From positions 124,001 through 188,000 of the forward strand of contig NZ_SRIF01000001.1 of assembly GCF_004681185.1 (NCBI RefSeq): a stretch of 64,000 nt of DNA, given 5' to 3'. The first letter of the stretch is position 1. Each line of letters starts with the position of its first letter. Position numbers and translations under genes: made by a program. The stretch comes from Haloarcula amylovorans. GTDB lineage: Archaea > Halobacteriota > Halobacteria > Halobacteriales > Haloarculaceae. Under the pieces are notes generated by a model, which searched no databases, was not told where the DNA came from, and saw only the letters and a program-made list of their open reading frames with translations. Shown here piece after piece: positions 50,443 through 63,909 of this stretch.

Positions 50443-52181
50443 CGCTCGCGGTCCCGCATCGGCACGGCCACGTCGTCGGCGTCGGCCTGTTCGATGGCCT
50501 CGTCGTAGCCCGCGTCGGCGTGGCGAATCACGCCCATGCCGGGGTCGGTGGTAAAGACGCGGCGAGCCTTTTCGGCGGCGAGGTCAGAGCCGTCCAGCAC
50601 GACGTGGTTGTTCGTGTGCAGCGCGTTGCCGATGCCGACACCGCCGCCGTCGTGGACGCTGACGATGTCCGCGCCGGCCGCGCAGTTCAGCAGCGCGTTC
50701 AGGATGGGCCAGTCGGCGACGGCGTCGGAGCCGTCCCGCATCGCTTCGGTCTCGCGGTTCGGCGAAGCGACGCTCCCGGCGTCTAAGTGGTCGCGTGTGA
50801 CGACGATGGGTGCCGATATCTCGCCCTCGGCGACGAGTTCGTTGATGCGGAGCGCGAACCGCGCGCGCTCGGTCAGGCCGTCCTCCGTGGCGTAGCCGAG
50901 CCAACACACCCGCGAGGGGAGGCCCTGGAAGGACACCTGCTCCTGTGCCAACGCTATCCAGCGGTGGAGCGACTCCTTCTCGGGGAACAGCTCCGTCACC
51001 GCCTCGTCAGTGCGGTGGATGTCGTCGGGGTCCCCCGACAGCGCAGCCCAGCGGAACGGTCCCTTCCCCTGACAGAACAGTGGGCGGATGTATGCGGGGA
51101 CGAACCCCGGGAAGTCGAATGCGTTCTCCATCCCGCGATGTTCTTCGACCTGTCCGCGGATGTTGTTGCCGTACTCGAAAGCGATGGCTCCGCGGTCCTG
51201 CATCTGCAAAATACCCTCGACGTGGCGTTCCATCGTGTCGAGACTCTCGGAGACGTACTTCTCCGGGTCGCGCTCTCGCAGGTCGTCGGCTTCTGAAACG
51301 GTGTAGCCCGACGGGTAATACCCCTCCAGTTCGTCGTGGGCGCTGGTCTGGTCGGTGATCACGTCGGGGACGAACCCTCGTTCGAGCATCGCTTCGAGCA
51401 TATCGGCGGCGTTCATGTGGACGCCGACGCTGTACGGTTCGCCGTTCTCGGCCGCTTCGTTCGCTCGTTCGATGGCCTCGTCTAAGTCGTCGGTCTTCTC
51501 CTGACAGTAGTCGGTCTCGATGCGGCGGTCGATGCGCTTCTCGTCGACTTCGGCGGCGATACAGACGCCGTGATTCATCGTCACCGCGAGTGGTTGCGCG
51601 CCACCCATACCTCCCAAGCCGCCCGTGACGACAATCTTCCCGCACAGGCCCTCGTCGTCGGGATAGTGCTTCCGGGAGAGGGCCGCCAGCGTCTCGTAGG
51701 TCCCCTGGATGATTCCCTGTGTACCGATGTAGGCCCACGACCCGGCGGTCATCTGCCCGTACATGATGAGCCCCTTCGCTTCGAGTTCGTGGAAGTGGTC
51801 CCAGTTGTCCCACTTCCCGACGAGGTTCGAGTTGGCGATGAGGACCCGCGGTGCTTTCTCGTGGGTCTCGAAGCGGCCAACCGGCTTGCCGCTCTGGACG
51901 AGCAGCGTCTCGGTGTCGCCCAGTTCGCGGAGTTCGTCCACGATGGCGTCGTAGGCGTCCCACGAACGGGCGGCCCGGCCAGTGCCCCCGTAGACGACGA
52001 GATCCTCGGGCTTTTCGCCCACCTCTGGATCGAGGTTGTTGTTCAGCATCCGGAGGGCGGCCTCTTGTCGCCACCCCTCGCACTCGATGTCCGTCCCGGT
52101 CGGTGCGCCCTGGTACTCGCGCCACTGCTCGGACGGTTCGCCGATCCCGTGGTCGTCGTCGGTCGTGGGTTGTTGTGACAT
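50439..52181 (-). CDS. hutU: Urocanate hydratase
   Basis: This 580-residue enzyme has the NAD-binding glycine segment [20 protein letters not shown] and family segments [40 protein letters not shown] and [20 protein letters not shown]. It converts urocanate to imidazolonepropionate, the second hut step. It is the first gene of the operon (hutU-hutG-hutI-hutH) and is read divergently from a Bat-type regulator. The N-terminal tail ([12 protein letters not shown]) is acidic and short. Confidence 0.97.
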   Translation of the reverse strand: MSQQPTTDDDHGIGEPSEQWREYQGAPTGTDIECEGWRQEAALRMLNNNLDPEVGEKPEDLVVYGGTGRAARSWDAYDAIVDELRELGDTETLLVQSGKPVGRFETHEKAPRVLIANSNLVGKWDNWDHFHELEAKGLIMYGQMTAGSWAYIGTQGIIQGTYETLAALSRKHYPDDEGLCGKIVVTGGLGGMGGAQPLAVTMNHGVCIAAEVDEKRIDRRIETDYCQEKTDDLDEAIERANEAAENGEPYSVGVHMNAADMLEAMLERGFVPDVITDQTSAHDELEGYYPSGYTVSEADDLRERDPEKYVSESLDTMERHVEGILQMQDRGAIAFEYGNNIRGQVEEHRGMENAFDFPGFVPAYIRPLFCQGKGPFRWAALSGDPDDIHRTDEAVTELFPEKESLHRWIALAQEQVSFQGLPSRVCWLGYATEDGLTERARFALRINELVAEGEISAPIVVTRDHLDAGSVASPNRETEAMRDGSDAVADWPILNALLNCAAGADIVSVHDGGGVGIGNALHTNNHVVLDGSDLAAEKARRVFTTDPGMGVIRHADAGYDEAIEQADADDVAVPMRDRER

Positions 52182-52263
52182 GGTCTGACGTATGACTGCG
52201 AACGGGATAGCGAATCCCCTCCTCAAGGTGGTTATTTTATATGCGGCGTGCGTACTGATAGCT
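52182..52263. promoter_or_regulatory. Divergent hut promoter region
   Basis: An 82-bp region separates hutU from its regulator. The AT box TTATTTTATATG (52230-52241) can serve as TATA on the plus strand (22-34 nt before the regulator ATG), and its complement CATATAAAATAA as TATA for hutU. A shared box implies that one promoter competes with the other, which suits activation by the regulator encoded there. Confidence 0.55.
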
Positions 52264-52908
52264 ATGTACGAGGCCGTCTTCCGCGTCGCCGGTGACGGGG
52301 CGTACACGGTGGCCACCGACGGCACCGATACGACCATCGAACTGTGGTGTAACGACCACCGCGACCTGTTGCACGTCAGCGGGCGCGGCGCGGACGCCGT
52401 CTTGGAGGAGGTTCGGGACACCGTCGGCGTCAGCGAACAGCTCCGGCAGGGCGACGAACTGGTCGTCGTGACGGCCGAGTGTCTCACGTCCCACCTCGAA
52501 CACAACGTCGAGGGGTATCTCGCCGACCACGGTTGTCTGCTCGTCCCGCCGCTGAAGTACACCGAGGGCGCGAAACTCGCTCGCGTCCTCGCGCTCGACG
52601 CCGAGTCGCTGTCTGCCGTGTACGCGGCGATGGCCGACGACTACGCGGTGACCGTCGAGTCGAAACGAGAGATTCGGTCGGTGACGCCCGACGCGCCGCT
52701 GCTGACGGTCGACGCGCTCCTGCCGGACCTCTCGGCGCGCCAGCGCGAGGTGTTCCTGACGGCCTACGAGATGGGCTACTACGAACTCCCGCGAGAGACC
52801 TCGACGGCGGCGATTGCGGATGCCGTCGGCGTGACACGGCGGACCGCGGAGGAACACCTGCGCCGCGCGGAGAAGAAGCTGACCGAGGCGCTGGTGGAGT
52901 TCCTCTAG
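52264..52908 (+). CDS. Bat-type HTH regulator, probable hut operon regulator
   Basis: This 214-residue protein has an N-terminal ligand region with cysteines ([51 protein letters not shown]) and a C-terminal HTH_10 domain ([20 protein letters not shown], then [20 protein letters not shown]). Regulators of this size lie next to the operons they control in haloarchaea. Divergence from hutU suggests histidine- or urocanate-dependent control, which is inferred. Confidence 0.9.
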   Translation: MYEAVFRVAGDGAYTVATDGTDTTIELWCNDHRDLLHVSGRGADAVLEEVRDTVGVSEQLRQGDELVVVTAECLTSHLEHNVEGYLADHGCLLVPPLKYTEGAKLARVLALDAESLSAVYAAMADDYAVTVESKREIRSVTPDAPLLTVDALLPDLSARQREVFLTAYEMGYYELPRETSTAAIADAVGVTRRTAEEHLRRAEKKLTEALVEFL

Positions 52909-52992
52909 GACCGGGTGACGCCAAAACGGAGCCGACGTTGGTCTCGAACGAGCGGCGAGAGCATATTTGTCGTTTGCAACCGTGTAGCTGGT

Positions 52993-53391
52993 ATGAGTTT
53001 CCGACTCCGGACTGCGGTGGGGCCCGTCGTCGAATCTATCGATGTCAGTGAACGCCGTCGCGTACTGGTTGCGCTCGGTGTCCCGCTTGCGTTCTGGCTC
53101 GTAATCGAGCTAGCGGCGAACCTGGGATTTCTCCCGCTCGCTCTCGCTGTGGGTCTGGCCGCGTATCTCTATACACGGCGCACAGCCCAGGAGACACTAG
53201 CGGCCAGTTTCGCGGTGACGGGTCTCCTCGTGGTCGCGCTGTTTCTGCTCCAGCTGTACTGGGTCGGCGCGAGAGGGAGCACGGAACCGTTGGCTGGTGC
53301 TCTCACGAGACTCGTCGGCTGGCCGCTGACCGGGACTGTCCTGATGGTACTCGGAGCGTGGCTGTACAAAGCGGACCGCTTAGACGAATAG
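52993..53391 (+). CDS. Small membrane protein, unknown
   Basis: This 132-residue protein has four hydrophobic segments (about 25-45, 47-64, 70-92, 105-125) after a short soluble start MSFRLRTAVGPVVESIDVSE. It lies 84 nt after the Bat-type regulator in the same direction, with its own AT-containing upstream stretch (GAGCATATTTGTC, about 52960-52972). No family is recognised; a haloarchaea-specific membrane protein is likely. Confidence 0.7.
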   Translation: MSFRLRTAVGPVVESIDVSERRRVLVALGVPLAFWLVIELAANLGFLPLALAVGLAAYLYTRRTAQETLAASFAVTGLLVVALFLLQLYWVGARGSTEPLAGALTRLVGWPLTGTVLMVLGAWLYKADRLDE

Positions 53392-53525
53392 CGAAAGACG
53401 ACGCGCGGTGACCGAGGGGAGGAGCGTCTCTCGACTCGTGTCTCCCTTGTGCTGACTACCCCGTTGCCACGGGGCCTGCGTCCAAACCCCTGCGAGAGAC
53501 GCGCGACCTATTCGACAGGCTGTTC

Positions 53526-56010
<2,485 letters not shown>

Positions 56011-56185
56011 GGGCGTCTTCTGCGTCGGCCGCCCCGCTTGACCCCGCTGACGTTCCGACGGCCTCCAGCGTTCCCGGTTCAGCCGTTAGCGTCGCCACCA
56101 TCGACACTCGTAGTCGACAGCGTCTAGACGGCCATCTCGCTGGCGATTCGAATCCGTTCGAGTAGCACGTCGGGTTGGACCGCTC

Positions 56186-56836
56186 TCAGTCCAGTTCCGT
56201 CGTCTCTTCCTCGAAGAGTGCGTCCATCAGCTTCGTCTGTGCGGCGGCAAGATGCCCGGCGAACGTCGAGGGGCAAATACCCAGTTCGGCGGCAACGTCG
56301 CCGGCGTTGGCCTGTTTGGGTCGTTGGAAGTAGCCCAGTTCGTGGGCCATCTGTAACACTTCCCGTTGGCGGTCGGTAAACGCCTGCCGGTCGACGAAGA
56401 CGGGTTCTGAGTCGCCCTCGTCGGAGCCGGACCGTCGTAAACTGCGGACTGTCACCGATTGTTCGTGGCTCCGGAGGTCGGAAACGATATCGCGGAGTTC
56501 GGAGAGGTCGGGCGCGATAAAAGTGACAAGGAGTTCCCCGCCCTCGGCGCTGATATCTCGGACAAGGCAGTCGTGGCGTTCGACGCAGTCACACGCACAG
56601 TCCTGATCGACGGGTCGGTCGAGCCGATAGACGGTCTCGGCGTCGTAACTGAAGACTGCCTCGCCGGGATGGTCGTCGTGGTCTAGGGGTTCGTCGGTCG
56701 TCACTTCCAGCGGAATGTGCCCTTCAGCGGGCTGTCCGGCAGTAACGGACCGAACGCGTCGGTTCTGACCGAACTCGACGACCGGACAGGCGGCGGGCTC
56801 TCGCACCGTCACGGTGGCGAGGATTCCTGTCGTCAT
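56186..56836 (-). CDS. narO: NarO-like Bat-type regulator of nitrate respiration
   Basis: This 216-residue protein has an N-terminal cysteine cluster: Cys17 (REPAACPVVE) and CxCxC-type CACDC with a further Cys (DQDCACDCVERHDCLVRD). An HTH_10 domain ends it (FTDRQREVLQMAHELGYFQR, then AELGICPSTFAGHLAAAQTK). Haloferax NarO and DmsR have the same layout, with a Cys-rich motif probably holding an oxygen- or redox-sensitive metal cluster, and activate nar/dms genes under low oxygen. Divergence from the nar operon favours NarO. The start ATG lies after a CCCCCC-rich stretch. Confidence 0.88.
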   Translation of the reverse strand: MTTGILATVTVREPAACPVVEFGQNRRVRSVTAGQPAEGHIPLEVTTDEPLDHDDHPGEAVFSYDAETVYRLDRPVDQDCACDCVERHDCLVRDISAEGGELLVTFIAPDLSELRDIVSDLRSHEQSVTVRSLRRSGSDEGDSEPVFVDRQAFTDRQREVLQMAHELGYFQRPKQANAGDVAAELGICPSTFAGHLAAAQTKLMDALFEEETTELD

Positions 56837-57081
56837 AGTGGGGGGTTTCCCCGGCACTGCTGTTAAGCGTTTGTCCACTCTGCACCCCCCATTTAAATTC
56901 CCCAAATATAGTGTGTCTCTCTTTAACATGGTTCGACTCCGAAATCGAACCGAATTCGGGCAAGGGCTCCGGTCCGGGCCGGCGGTCGAGCGGTGCCACG
57001 GCGGCCACGCGAGCAGCGTCGGGTCGGGTTCCGCGTCTGAGCGGCAGTGGTACCGACAGCGAACTGATTCGACCTGTATCC
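56837..57081. promoter_or_regulatory. Divergent narO/nar operon promoter and nar 5' leader
   Basis: TTTAAAT (56892-56898) is a likely TATA for narO, and CCAAATATAG (56902-56911) for the nar operon. A 7-bp perfect inverted repeat GGTTCGA/TCGAACC (56930-56936 and 56945-56951, loop 8) lies at or just after the predicted nar start. About 145 nt then remain before the first clear nar ATG, an unusually long leader for this organism. Confidence 0.5.
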
Positions 57082-57708
57082 ATGCAACTGAGAACGATAC
57101 TCATCGTCCTGGTGCTCCTGGCGGTCCTGCTCCCGATGTGGTTCGTCGCGCTACACGGCGAACCCCCCTCGGAGGAGATAGAGATCGACCAGAGCGTCAA
57201 CGAGATACGACCCCTCGAAGGGTTCGTGGAGACGCCGAACAAACTCTCGCCCAGTCAGGTAGGTGTCGTCGTCTGGGTGGCGCTGTTCGTCCTCGTCGGC
57301 ACGCTCGCCTTCTTTCATCGGTTCATGAACGAGGCGGCGAGACCGGACGCCGACGTCGACGCGACGGTCACCGACGGCGGCACTGTCGGTGGCGGGAGCA
57401 ATACTGCTTCTGACGCACGGTCCGGTGGCGGCGTCTCGACGTTCCCGTGGCTCGAAACCGACGATCGCTGGATAACCAAGTATCACCCGTCGAGCGACGC
57501 CATCGAAGGGCTGGTCGCGATGGGCGGCCTGACGGTACTCACCATCACCTTCGCCGCGCTGTTCACCGGGGAGTACCTCACGCTGGCCCGGACGCAGTAC
57601 TTCGGCGTCTACGCCTTCGGCATGTTCATGTCACTGACCGGGCTGACCGTCTCGTACTACGCCTGGTTCATGCCCCACGTCGAGGTCGCCGAGCGGAGGG
57701 GGCACTGA
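57082..57708 (+). CDS. narA: Membrane protein NarA of the haloarchaeal nar operon
   Basis: This 208-residue protein has a N-terminal membrane segment (TILIVLVLLAVLLPMWFVAL), a second at about 60-82, and a third and fourth near 150-200. The exterior/periplasmic loop includes EEIEIDQSVNEIRPLEGFVE. By position it corresponds to the first gene (narA) of Haloferax nar operons, which has no firm function. The previous 57 in-frame codons are Gly/Arg/Ser-rich and probably untranslated leader. The next gene overlaps its stop by one base (TGATG). Confidence 0.75.
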   Translation: MQLRTILIVLVLLAVLLPMWFVALHGEPPSEEIEIDQSVNEIRPLEGFVETPNKLSPSQVGVVVWVALFVLVGTLAFFHRFMNEAARPDADVDATVTDGGTVGGGSNTASDARSGGGVSTFPWLETDDRWITKYHPSSDAIEGLVAMGGLTVLTITFAALFTGEYLTLARTQYFGVYAFGMFMSLTGLTVSYYAWFMPHVEVAERRGH

Positions 57709-58391
57709 TGGCCGACGACGACCTGCTCGGCCGGGAATACCCCGGTGGAGACGGGGCCGAGGCGACCGAGTGCTGTGCGGACCACGCCGACGGTACGGAC
57801 GAACCGAGCATCTATCAGGCGTTCTGGCGGGACGCCCGCGGCGAGATGGAGCGGCGGGACTACGCCAAGGCGCTCGCGACCATCGGCGGCCTGACGGCGC
57901 TGGGAAGTCTCGCCGCCCCGCTCGTCAGCCTGACGCAGGTCTTCGAGCGGGAGTACACCGGCCCGGTGTACTCGGACGGCGTGGCGCTCGTCGACGCCGA
58001 GGGCGAGCAGATAGCCGAGGGTCGCCTCGCGCCGGGCGAGCAGTTGACCGTGTTCCCGGCGAGCCATCCGGGTATCCAGCGCGCACCGACGCTGCTGGTC
58101 CGCTTCGAGGAGGGTGAGTTCGGCGGCGAGACGCGGACGGAGTTCACCGTCGGCGGGTACGCCGCCTTCTCGAAGGTGTGTACCCACGCCGGGTGTATGG
58201 TGGCAGACCGGGACGGTACGACGCTGGTCTGTCCCTGTCACTCCGGCCGGTTCGACGCGCTCTCGGGGGCGACCGTCGTCGGCGGGCCGCCGCCGCGGTC
58301 GCTCCCGCAACTCCCGATAACGCTGTCGAGCGACGGGTATCTCGTCGCCACGGGTGACTTCGAGGGGCCGGTCGGCCCCGGGGGCGAGTGA
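57708..58391 (+). CDS. narB: Rieske iron-sulfur protein NarB
   Basis: This 227-residue protein has a [20 protein letters not shown] membrane anchor that resembles a twin-arginine signal (about 45-70) and a C-terminal Rieske domain. The [2Fe-2S] ligands are in [18 protein letters not shown] and [14 protein letters not shown], i.e. C-x-H and C-x2-H. With NarC it forms a bc1-like electron input to the outward-facing nitrate reductase in haloarchaea. Start ATG overlaps the NarA stop by one base; its own stop overlaps the NarC start the same way. Confidence 0.93.
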   Translation: MADDDLLGREYPGGDGAEATECCADHADGTDEPSIYQAFWRDARGEMERRDYAKALATIGGLTALGSLAAPLVSLTQVFEREYTGPVYSDGVALVDAEGEQIAEGRLAPGEQLTVFPASHPGIQRAPTLLVRFEEGEFGGETRTEFTVGGYAAFSKVCTHAGCMVADRDGTTLVCPCHSGRFDALSGATVVGGPPPRSLPQLPITLSSDGYLVATGDFEGPVGPGGE

Positions 58392-59779
58392 TGAGTCGCC
58401 GAGACCGCCTCTACGGCTGGGTCGACGACCGACTCGACGCCGAAGAGGCCCAGTCGTTCCTCGGGAAGGCCTTCCCCGCCGAGGACTCGTTCCTACTCGG
58501 GGAGGTCGCGCTGTTCTGCTTCGGGATACTCGTCCTGACCGGGACGTTCCTCGGCTTCTTCTTCGAGCCGAGCACGACCGCCGTCGAGTACGAGGGCAGC
58601 GTCGCGCAGTTCCAGGGCGAGGAGCTGCCGGCGGCCTTCGCCAGCGTCCTGAACATCACCTACGACGTGCCCTTCGGCATGTTGCTCCGGCGGATGCACC
58701 ACTGGGCGGCCCACCTCTTCGTCGCCTCGATGGCGCTGCACATGCTCCGGGTGTTCTTCACCGGTGCCTACCGGAACCCACGCGAGCCCAACTGGCTCGT
58801 CGGCACGGGTCTCGCTGGACTGTCGATGTTCGCGGCCTACACCGGCTACGCGCTGCCGTTCGACGAGTTTGCCAGCACCGCCGTCGGCATCGGCTACAAC
58901 GTCGCGCTGTCGATCCCGCTCGTCGGCGAGACCCTCGCGCATCTGGTCTTCGGCGGGTCGTTCCCCTCCAGCGCGACGATTCCGCGGCTGTTCTTCCTGC
59001 ACGTCTTCGTCCTGCCGCTGGCCATCGCGGGGCTGATCGGCGCTCACATGGCGATACTGATACGGCAGAAACACACCGAGGCCGAACGCGACGCGGACGT
59101 TCCCGGTCGAGAGCGAGTCGAGAAGGACGACGGGAGCGTCGTCGTCGGCTTACCGGCCGTGCCGAATCAGACGGCGGTCAGCGCCGTCGTCTTCTTCCTC
59201 ACGCTGGCGACGCTGTCGCTGCTGGCGGGGTTCCTACCGGTCCACAACATCGCCGAGTACGGCCCCAACGACCCGGCGACGACGCCGTCGCTCATCATGC
59301 CCGACTGGTTCCTGATGTGGGGCTACGGCTTCCTAAAGCTCGTCCCGTCGTGGCTGAGCTTCGACCTGCTTGGCGTCCACATCAGCTCTGAGTTCATCGG
59401 CGGCCTCGTCCTCCCGGGCGTCGTCTTCGCGGTAGTGGCCCTCTGGCCCTTCATCGACTACGAAGGCGAACAGCGGCACTTCTCGGCGAACCCGCTGACC
59501 CGTCCGTGGCAGACGGCCTGTGGTATCGCAGGCGTGGTGTTCATCATGCTCGCCTCTATCGCCGGAATGGACGTCATCGTCGCGGACATCGTGGGGACGA
59601 CGACGGACGCCATCAAACCGTATCTCATCGCGTCACTCGTGGTGGGCCCGCTCACCGCGGGGCTGATCACCTACGCGGCGCTTCGGAGCGACATCGGCGA
59701 CGACCCCGCGAAACCGGCAGAACCGGAAGCGGCGGACCGAACCGACTCGGCGACGAGCGGGGAGGGCGACGATGACTGA
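58391..59779 (+). CDS. narC: Cytochrome b of the nitrate reductase complex, NarC
   Basis: This 462-residue membrane protein has about eight helices. Heme-ligating His pairs are in [20 protein letters not shown] and [20 protein letters not shown], as in cytochrome b6/bc1 proteins. The Qo-like region [20 protein letters not shown] follows. It passes electrons from menaquinol to NarB and NarGH. The acidic C-terminal tail (about 435-462) is typical of haloarchaea. The next small gene overlaps its end by 8 nt. Confidence 0.94.
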   Translation: MSRRDRLYGWVDDRLDAEEAQSFLGKAFPAEDSFLLGEVALFCFGILVLTGTFLGFFFEPSTTAVEYEGSVAQFQGEELPAAFASVLNITYDVPFGMLLRRMHHWAAHLFVASMALHMLRVFFTGAYRNPREPNWLVGTGLAGLSMFAAYTGYALPFDEFASTAVGIGYNVALSIPLVGETLAHLVFGGSFPSSATIPRLFFLHVFVLPLAIAGLIGAHMAILIRQKHTEAERDADVPGRERVEKDDGSVVVGLPAVPNQTAVSAVVFFLTLATLSLLAGFLPVHNIAEYGPNDPATTPSLIMPDWFLMWGYGFLKLVPSWLSFDLLGVHISSEFIGGLVLPGVVFAVVALWPFIDYEGEQRHFSANPLTRPWQTACGIAGVVFIMLASIAGMDVIVADIVGTTTDAIKPYLIASLVVGPLTAGLITYAALRSDIGDDPAKPAEPEAADRTDSATSGEGDDD

Positions 59780-59966
59780 CGGGCACGCCTCTGGCGGCGT
59801 CACCCTCTCCCCGCGACAGTATCGCTGGCTGGACCGGGCGACCAAAATCACCGGCATCACGCTGATAGCCGCCGGACTGGAGGCCGGCGGCGGCACGACG
59901 ACCGGCCTCGTTCTCGCGACGCTCGGCGTCGCGTGCGGACTCGCTACTGTATTCATCTCACAATGA
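59772..59966 (+). CDS. Small two-helix membrane protein between narC and narG (orf4)
   Basis: This 64-residue protein has two hydrophobic stretches ([16 protein letters not shown] and [20 protein letters not shown]). It overlaps narC by 8 nt and narG by 4 nt. An open reading frame of this size and place is present in Haloferax mediterranei between narC and narG (orf4), supporting its reality. Its role may be in stabilising the membrane part of the complex. Confidence 0.8.
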   Translation: MTDGHASGGVTLSPRQYRWLDRATKITGITLIAAGLEAGGGTTTGLVLATLGVACGLATVFISQ

Positions 59967-62854
59967 GCAATCAACAGGAGACAGACGACACGACACCTGA
60001 CGACTTCAGTACCGGACGACGGAACTTCCTGAAGGGCCTCGGCGCGGCCGCGGCCGTCGGCGCGACGGGTACCGGGCTCGCAGACGACCTCTTCGCGATG
60101 GACGGCCTGGAGGTCGTCGACGACCCCATCGGCTCGTACCCCTACCGCGACTGGGAGGACCTCTATCGCGAGCAGTGGGACTGGGACTCGACGGCCCGCT
60201 CTACCCACAGCGTCAACTGCACCGGCAGTTGCTCGTGGGAGGTGTCCGTCCGCAACGGACAGGTCTGGCGCGAGTCACAGGCGGCCGACTACCCGCAGTT
60301 CGACGAGAGCCTCCCGGACCCGAACCCGAGGGGCTGTCAGAAGGGGGCGTGTTACTCCGACTACGTCAACGCTGACCACCGCGTGCTCCATCCGCTCAGA
60401 CGGACCGGCCAACGCGGCGAGGGCAAGTGGAAGCGCATCTCGTGGGACGAAGCGCTGACCGAGATCGCCGAGGAGGTCGTCGACACCGTACAGGCTGGTG
60501 AGTACGACGGTATCTCGGGGTTCACCCCCATCCCCGCGATGAGCCCCGTGAGCTTCGCTTCGGGGTCGCGACTCATCAACCTCCTCGGCGGCGTCTCGCA
60601 CAGCTTCTACGACTGGTACTCGGACCTGCCGCCGGGCCAGCCCATCACGTGGGGAACCCAGACGGACAACGCCGAGAGCGCCGACTGGTACAACGCCGAC
60701 TATCTCATGGCGTGGGGCTCGAACATCAACGTCACGCGCATCCCGGACGCGAAGTACTTCCTCGAGGCCGCCTACAACGGCACGAAACGCGTCGGCGTGT
60801 TCACCGACTACTCGCAGACGGCCATCCACTGCGACGAGTGGCTGGGCCCGGAGCCGGGAACCGACACCGCACTGGCGCTTGGCATGGCTCGCACCATCGT
60901 CGACGAGGGGTTGTACGACGAGGCCCACCTCAAGGAACAGTCGGACATGCCTCTCTTGGTGCGTGAGGACACCGGGAAGTTCCTCCGCGCGAGCGAGGTC
61001 GAGGGACTCGGCGTCGATGTCGACCGGCCCGACCAGATGTTCGTCATGCTCGACGGCGACGGCGACCTCCGAGTCGCCCCGGGGTCGCTCGGGGAGCGCG
61101 ACGGGCAACACGACGACTCGCTGAGCATCGAACTGGAGTTCGACCCGCAGTTGGCCGTCAACCGGACCGTCCAGACGACTGACGGCGACACGCCCGTCCG
61201 CTCGGTCTGGACCAATCTCAACGAGGAACTGGCGAACTACACACCAGAATATATCCAGGAGGTGACCGGCGTCGGCCGCGAGACCCACCAGGAGATCGCC
61301 CGCGAGTTCGCCGAGGCCGAGCGCGCGAAGATAATCCATGGCAAGGGCGTCAACGACTGGTATCACAACGACCTCGGCAACCGGGCTATCCAGTTGCTCG
61401 TCACCCTCACCGGCAACCTCGGTCGGCAGGGGACCGGTCTCGACCACTACGTCGGACAGGAGAAGATATGGACGTTCCACGGCTGGCAGGTGCTCTCGTT
61501 CCCGACTGGGAACGTCCGCGGGGTCCCGACGACGCTGTGGACGTACTACCACTGTGACGTCCTGGACAACGCCGACCCCGAGACCACTGCACGCGTCCGA
61601 GAGGCCGTCGAGAAGGACTGGATGCCGGTCTACCCCGAGGAGCGCGACGACGGGTCGAGGCCGGACCCCAGCGTGCTGTTCATGTGGCGGGGCAACTACT
61701 TCAACCAGGCCAAGGGCAACGTCGCCATCGAGGAGCAGCTCTGGCCGAAACTCGACCTGGTGGTCGACATCAACTTCAGGATGGACTCCTCGGCGCTGTA
61801 TTCGGACATCGTCCTCCCGACGGCAAGCCACTACGAGAAACACGACCTCTCGATGACGGACATGCACTCGTACGTGCATCCGTTTACCCCTGCCGTCGAA
61901 CCGCTCGGGGAGTCGAAGACCGACTGGCAGATATTCAGAGAGCTGGCCGCGAAGATTCAGGAGGTCGCCACCGAACGGGGCGTCGAACCGGTTCCAGACC
62001 GGGCGTTCGACCGCCAGATCGACCTCCAGTCGATTCACGACGACTACGTCCGGGACTGGGAGACCGACGAGGATGGCGCGCTGGCCGAGGACAAGGCGGC
62101 CGCCGAGTTCATCCTCGAACACTCCGAGGAGTCGAACCCCGAGGGCACCGACGAACAGATAACCTTCGACGACACCGTCGAACAACCCCAGCGGCTACTG
62201 GAGGCCGGCGACCACTGGACGTCCGACATCGAAGACGGGGAATCCTACACGCCCTGGAAGCGCTACGTGCAGGAGAAGAACCCGTGGCCGACCTTCACCG
62301 GCCGTCAGCAGTACTACATCGACCACGACTGGTTCCTCGACCTCGACGAGGCGCTGCCGACCCACAAGGACTCGCCGACGCTGCAGGACAAGGCCAACTA
62401 CCCGCTACGGTACAACACGCCCCACGGCCGGTGGTCCATCCATTCCACGTGGCGGGACAGCGAGAAGATGCTCCGCCTCCAGCGCGGCGAACCGACAGTC
62501 TACCTGAATCCCGAGGACATGGAAGAGCGCGGTATCGAGGACGGCGACACCGTCCGCATCTACAACGATATCGGTGAGGTCGAGGTGATGGCCAAGCGCT
62601 ACCCCTCTAGCGAACCCGGCACCGCCCGGATGTACTTCGCCTGGGAGCGGTTCCAGTTCCCCGACCGCAACAACTTCAACTCACTCGTGCCCCTGTACAT
62701 GAAACCCACACAGCTCGTCCAGTACCCGGAGGATACCGGCGAACACCTGCACTTCTTCCCCAACTACTGGGGGCCGACCGGCGTCAACAGCGACGTCCGC
62801 GTCGAAGTGGAGAAGGTTGGCGACGGCGAGGCGAACGGAGGTGCGGACTCGTGA
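59963..62854 (+). CDS. narG: Respiratory nitrate reductase alpha subunit NarG
   Basis: This 963-residue molybdopterin oxidoreductase has a twin-arginine signal ([20 protein letters not shown]), so the catalytic subunit is exported and faces outside. The FS0 [4Fe-4S] ligands are His-x3-Cys-x3-Cys in [16 protein letters not shown] and a later Cys in [16 protein letters not shown]. Mo-bis-MGD domain segments follow ([38 protein letters not shown]). It reduces nitrate to nitrite. The C-terminal molybdopterin-dinucleotide domain includes [20 protein letters not shown]. narH overlaps by 4 nt. Confidence 0.96.
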   Translation: MSNQQETDDTTPDDFSTGRRNFLKGLGAAAAVGATGTGLADDLFAMDGLEVVDDPIGSYPYRDWEDLYREQWDWDSTARSTHSVNCTGSCSWEVSVRNGQVWRESQAADYPQFDESLPDPNPRGCQKGACYSDYVNADHRVLHPLRRTGQRGEGKWKRISWDEALTEIAEEVVDTVQAGEYDGISGFTPIPAMSPVSFASGSRLINLLGGVSHSFYDWYSDLPPGQPITWGTQTDNAESADWYNADYLMAWGSNINVTRIPDAKYFLEAAYNGTKRVGVFTDYSQTAIHCDEWLGPEPGTDTALALGMARTIVDEGLYDEAHLKEQSDMPLLVREDTGKFLRASEVEGLGVDVDRPDQMFVMLDGDGDLRVAPGSLGERDGQHDDSLSIELEFDPQLAVNRTVQTTDGDTPVRSVWTNLNEELANYTPEYIQEVTGVGRETHQEIAREFAEAERAKIIHGKGVNDWYHNDLGNRAIQLLVTLTGNLGRQGTGLDHYVGQEKIWTFHGWQVLSFPTGNVRGVPTTLWTYYHCDVLDNADPETTARVREAVEKDWMPVYPEERDDGSRPDPSVLFMWRGNYFNQAKGNVAIEEQLWPKLDLVVDINFRMDSSALYSDIVLPTASHYEKHDLSMTDMHSYVHPFTPAVEPLGESKTDWQIFRELAAKIQEVATERGVEPVPDRAFDRQIDLQSIHDDYVRDWETDEDGALAEDKAAAEFILEHSEESNPEGTDEQITFDDTVEQPQRLLEAGDHWTSDIEDGESYTPWKRYVQEKNPWPTFTGRQQYYIDHDWFLDLDEALPTHKDSPTLQDKANYPLRYNTPHGRWSIHSTWRDSEKMLRLQRGEPTVYLNPEDMEERGIEDGDTVRIYNDIGEVEVMAKRYPSSEPGTARMYFAWERFQFPDRNNFNSLVPLYMKPTQLVQYPEDTGEHLHFFPNYWGPTGVNSDVRVEVEKVGDGEANGGADS

Positions 62855-63909
62855 GCCAGTCCGAGGAGGGCGATGCCGTCGACCTCGCGGAGGGAATCGA
62901 CCACCAGGTCGCGATGGTGATGGACCTGAACAAGTGCATCGGCTGTCAGACCTGCACCATCGCCTGCAAGACCAACTGGACCGACGGCGGCGGCCGGGAG
63001 TACATGTACTGGAACAACGTCGAGACCAAGCCCGGCTCCGGCTACCCGCGCGACTGGGAGGAGATGGGCGGCGGGTGGGAGTCCGACGAACACACCGAGC
63101 GAAGCCCCGGCGACCTCCCCAGCGAAGAGGACTACGGCCGGCCGTGGGACTTCAACTACGAGCAGGTGATGTTCGAGGGGAGCGACGAACCGCTGCGGCC
63201 GATGGACAACGCCGAATGGGGGCCGAACTGGGAGGAAGACGAGGGTGCCGGCGAGTACCCCAACTCCTACTACTTCTACCTCCCGCGCATCTGTAACCAC
63301 TGTACGCACCCCTCCTGTGTCGAGGCCTGTCCCCGGTCGGCGCTGTACAAGCGCGAGGAGGACGGCATCGTCCTCGTCGACCAGGACCGCTGCCGGGGCT
63401 ACCGCTACTGCGTCGAGGGCTGTCCGTACAAGAAGGTGTACTACAACGCGATGAAGAAGACCTCCGAGAAGTGCATCTTCTGTTATCCCCGCATCGAGGG
63501 TGAGGGGCCGGACGGCGAGGTGAAACCGCCCTCCTGTGCAGCTGACTGTCCGCCGCAGCTCCGGATGGTCGGCTTCCTTGACGACGAGGAGGGCCCCATC
63601 CACAAGCTCGTCAACGAGTACGAGGCCGCGGTCCGCCTCCACCCCGAATACCGCACCGAACCGAACGTCTACTACATCCCGCCGTTCGCCCCGCCCCAAC
63701 ACTCCGACGCGGGCGAGTCGTTAGACGCCGAACGTATCCCGCGAAACTACCTCGAAGAGCTGTTCGGGCCGAAGGTCAACGACGCGCTCAACGTCATCAA
63801 CCGCGAGCGCGACAGGGTCGAGCGCGGCGAGGAGAGCGAACTGATGGAGATGCTGACCACGACCGATACCGCCGACCAGTACCGGCTGGAGGTCTTCGAT
63901 GAGGGGTAA
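62851..63909 (+). CDS. narH: Respiratory nitrate reductase beta subunit NarH
   Basis: This 352-residue iron-sulfur protein has four cysteine clusters: [54 protein letters not shown] and [12 protein letters not shown] with CAADCPP. In the third, Tyr replaces the second Cys (CRGYRYC), as Trp does in E. coli NarH, giving a [3Fe-4S] cluster. It carries electrons from NarBC to NarG and is exported with NarG by hitch-hiking on its Tat signal. GTG start overlaps narG by 4 nt. Confidence 0.95.
   Translation: MSQSEEGDAVDLAEGIDHQVAMVMDLNKCIGCQTCTIACKTNWTDGGGREYMYWNNVETKPGSGYPRDWEEMGGGWESDEHTERSPGDLPSEEDYGRPWDFNYEQVMFEGSDEPLRPMDNAEWGPNWEEDEGAGEYPNSYYFYLPRICNHCTHPSCVEACPRSALYKREEDGIVLVDQDRCRGYRYCVEGCPYKKVYYNAMKKTSEKCIFCYPRIEGEGPDGEVKPPSCAADCPPQLRMVGFLDDEEGPIHKLVNEYEAAVRLHPEYRTEPNVYYIPPFAPPQHSDAGESLDAERIPRNYLEELFGPKVNDALNVINRERDRVERGEESELMEMLTTTDTADQYRLEVFDEG

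Noticed and set aside
56911..57081. N-terminal extension of NarA
   Set aside because: The upstream codons are Gly/Ser/Arg-rich and lack similarity to a membrane N-terminus; the ATG at 57082 begins a hydrophobic helix directly.
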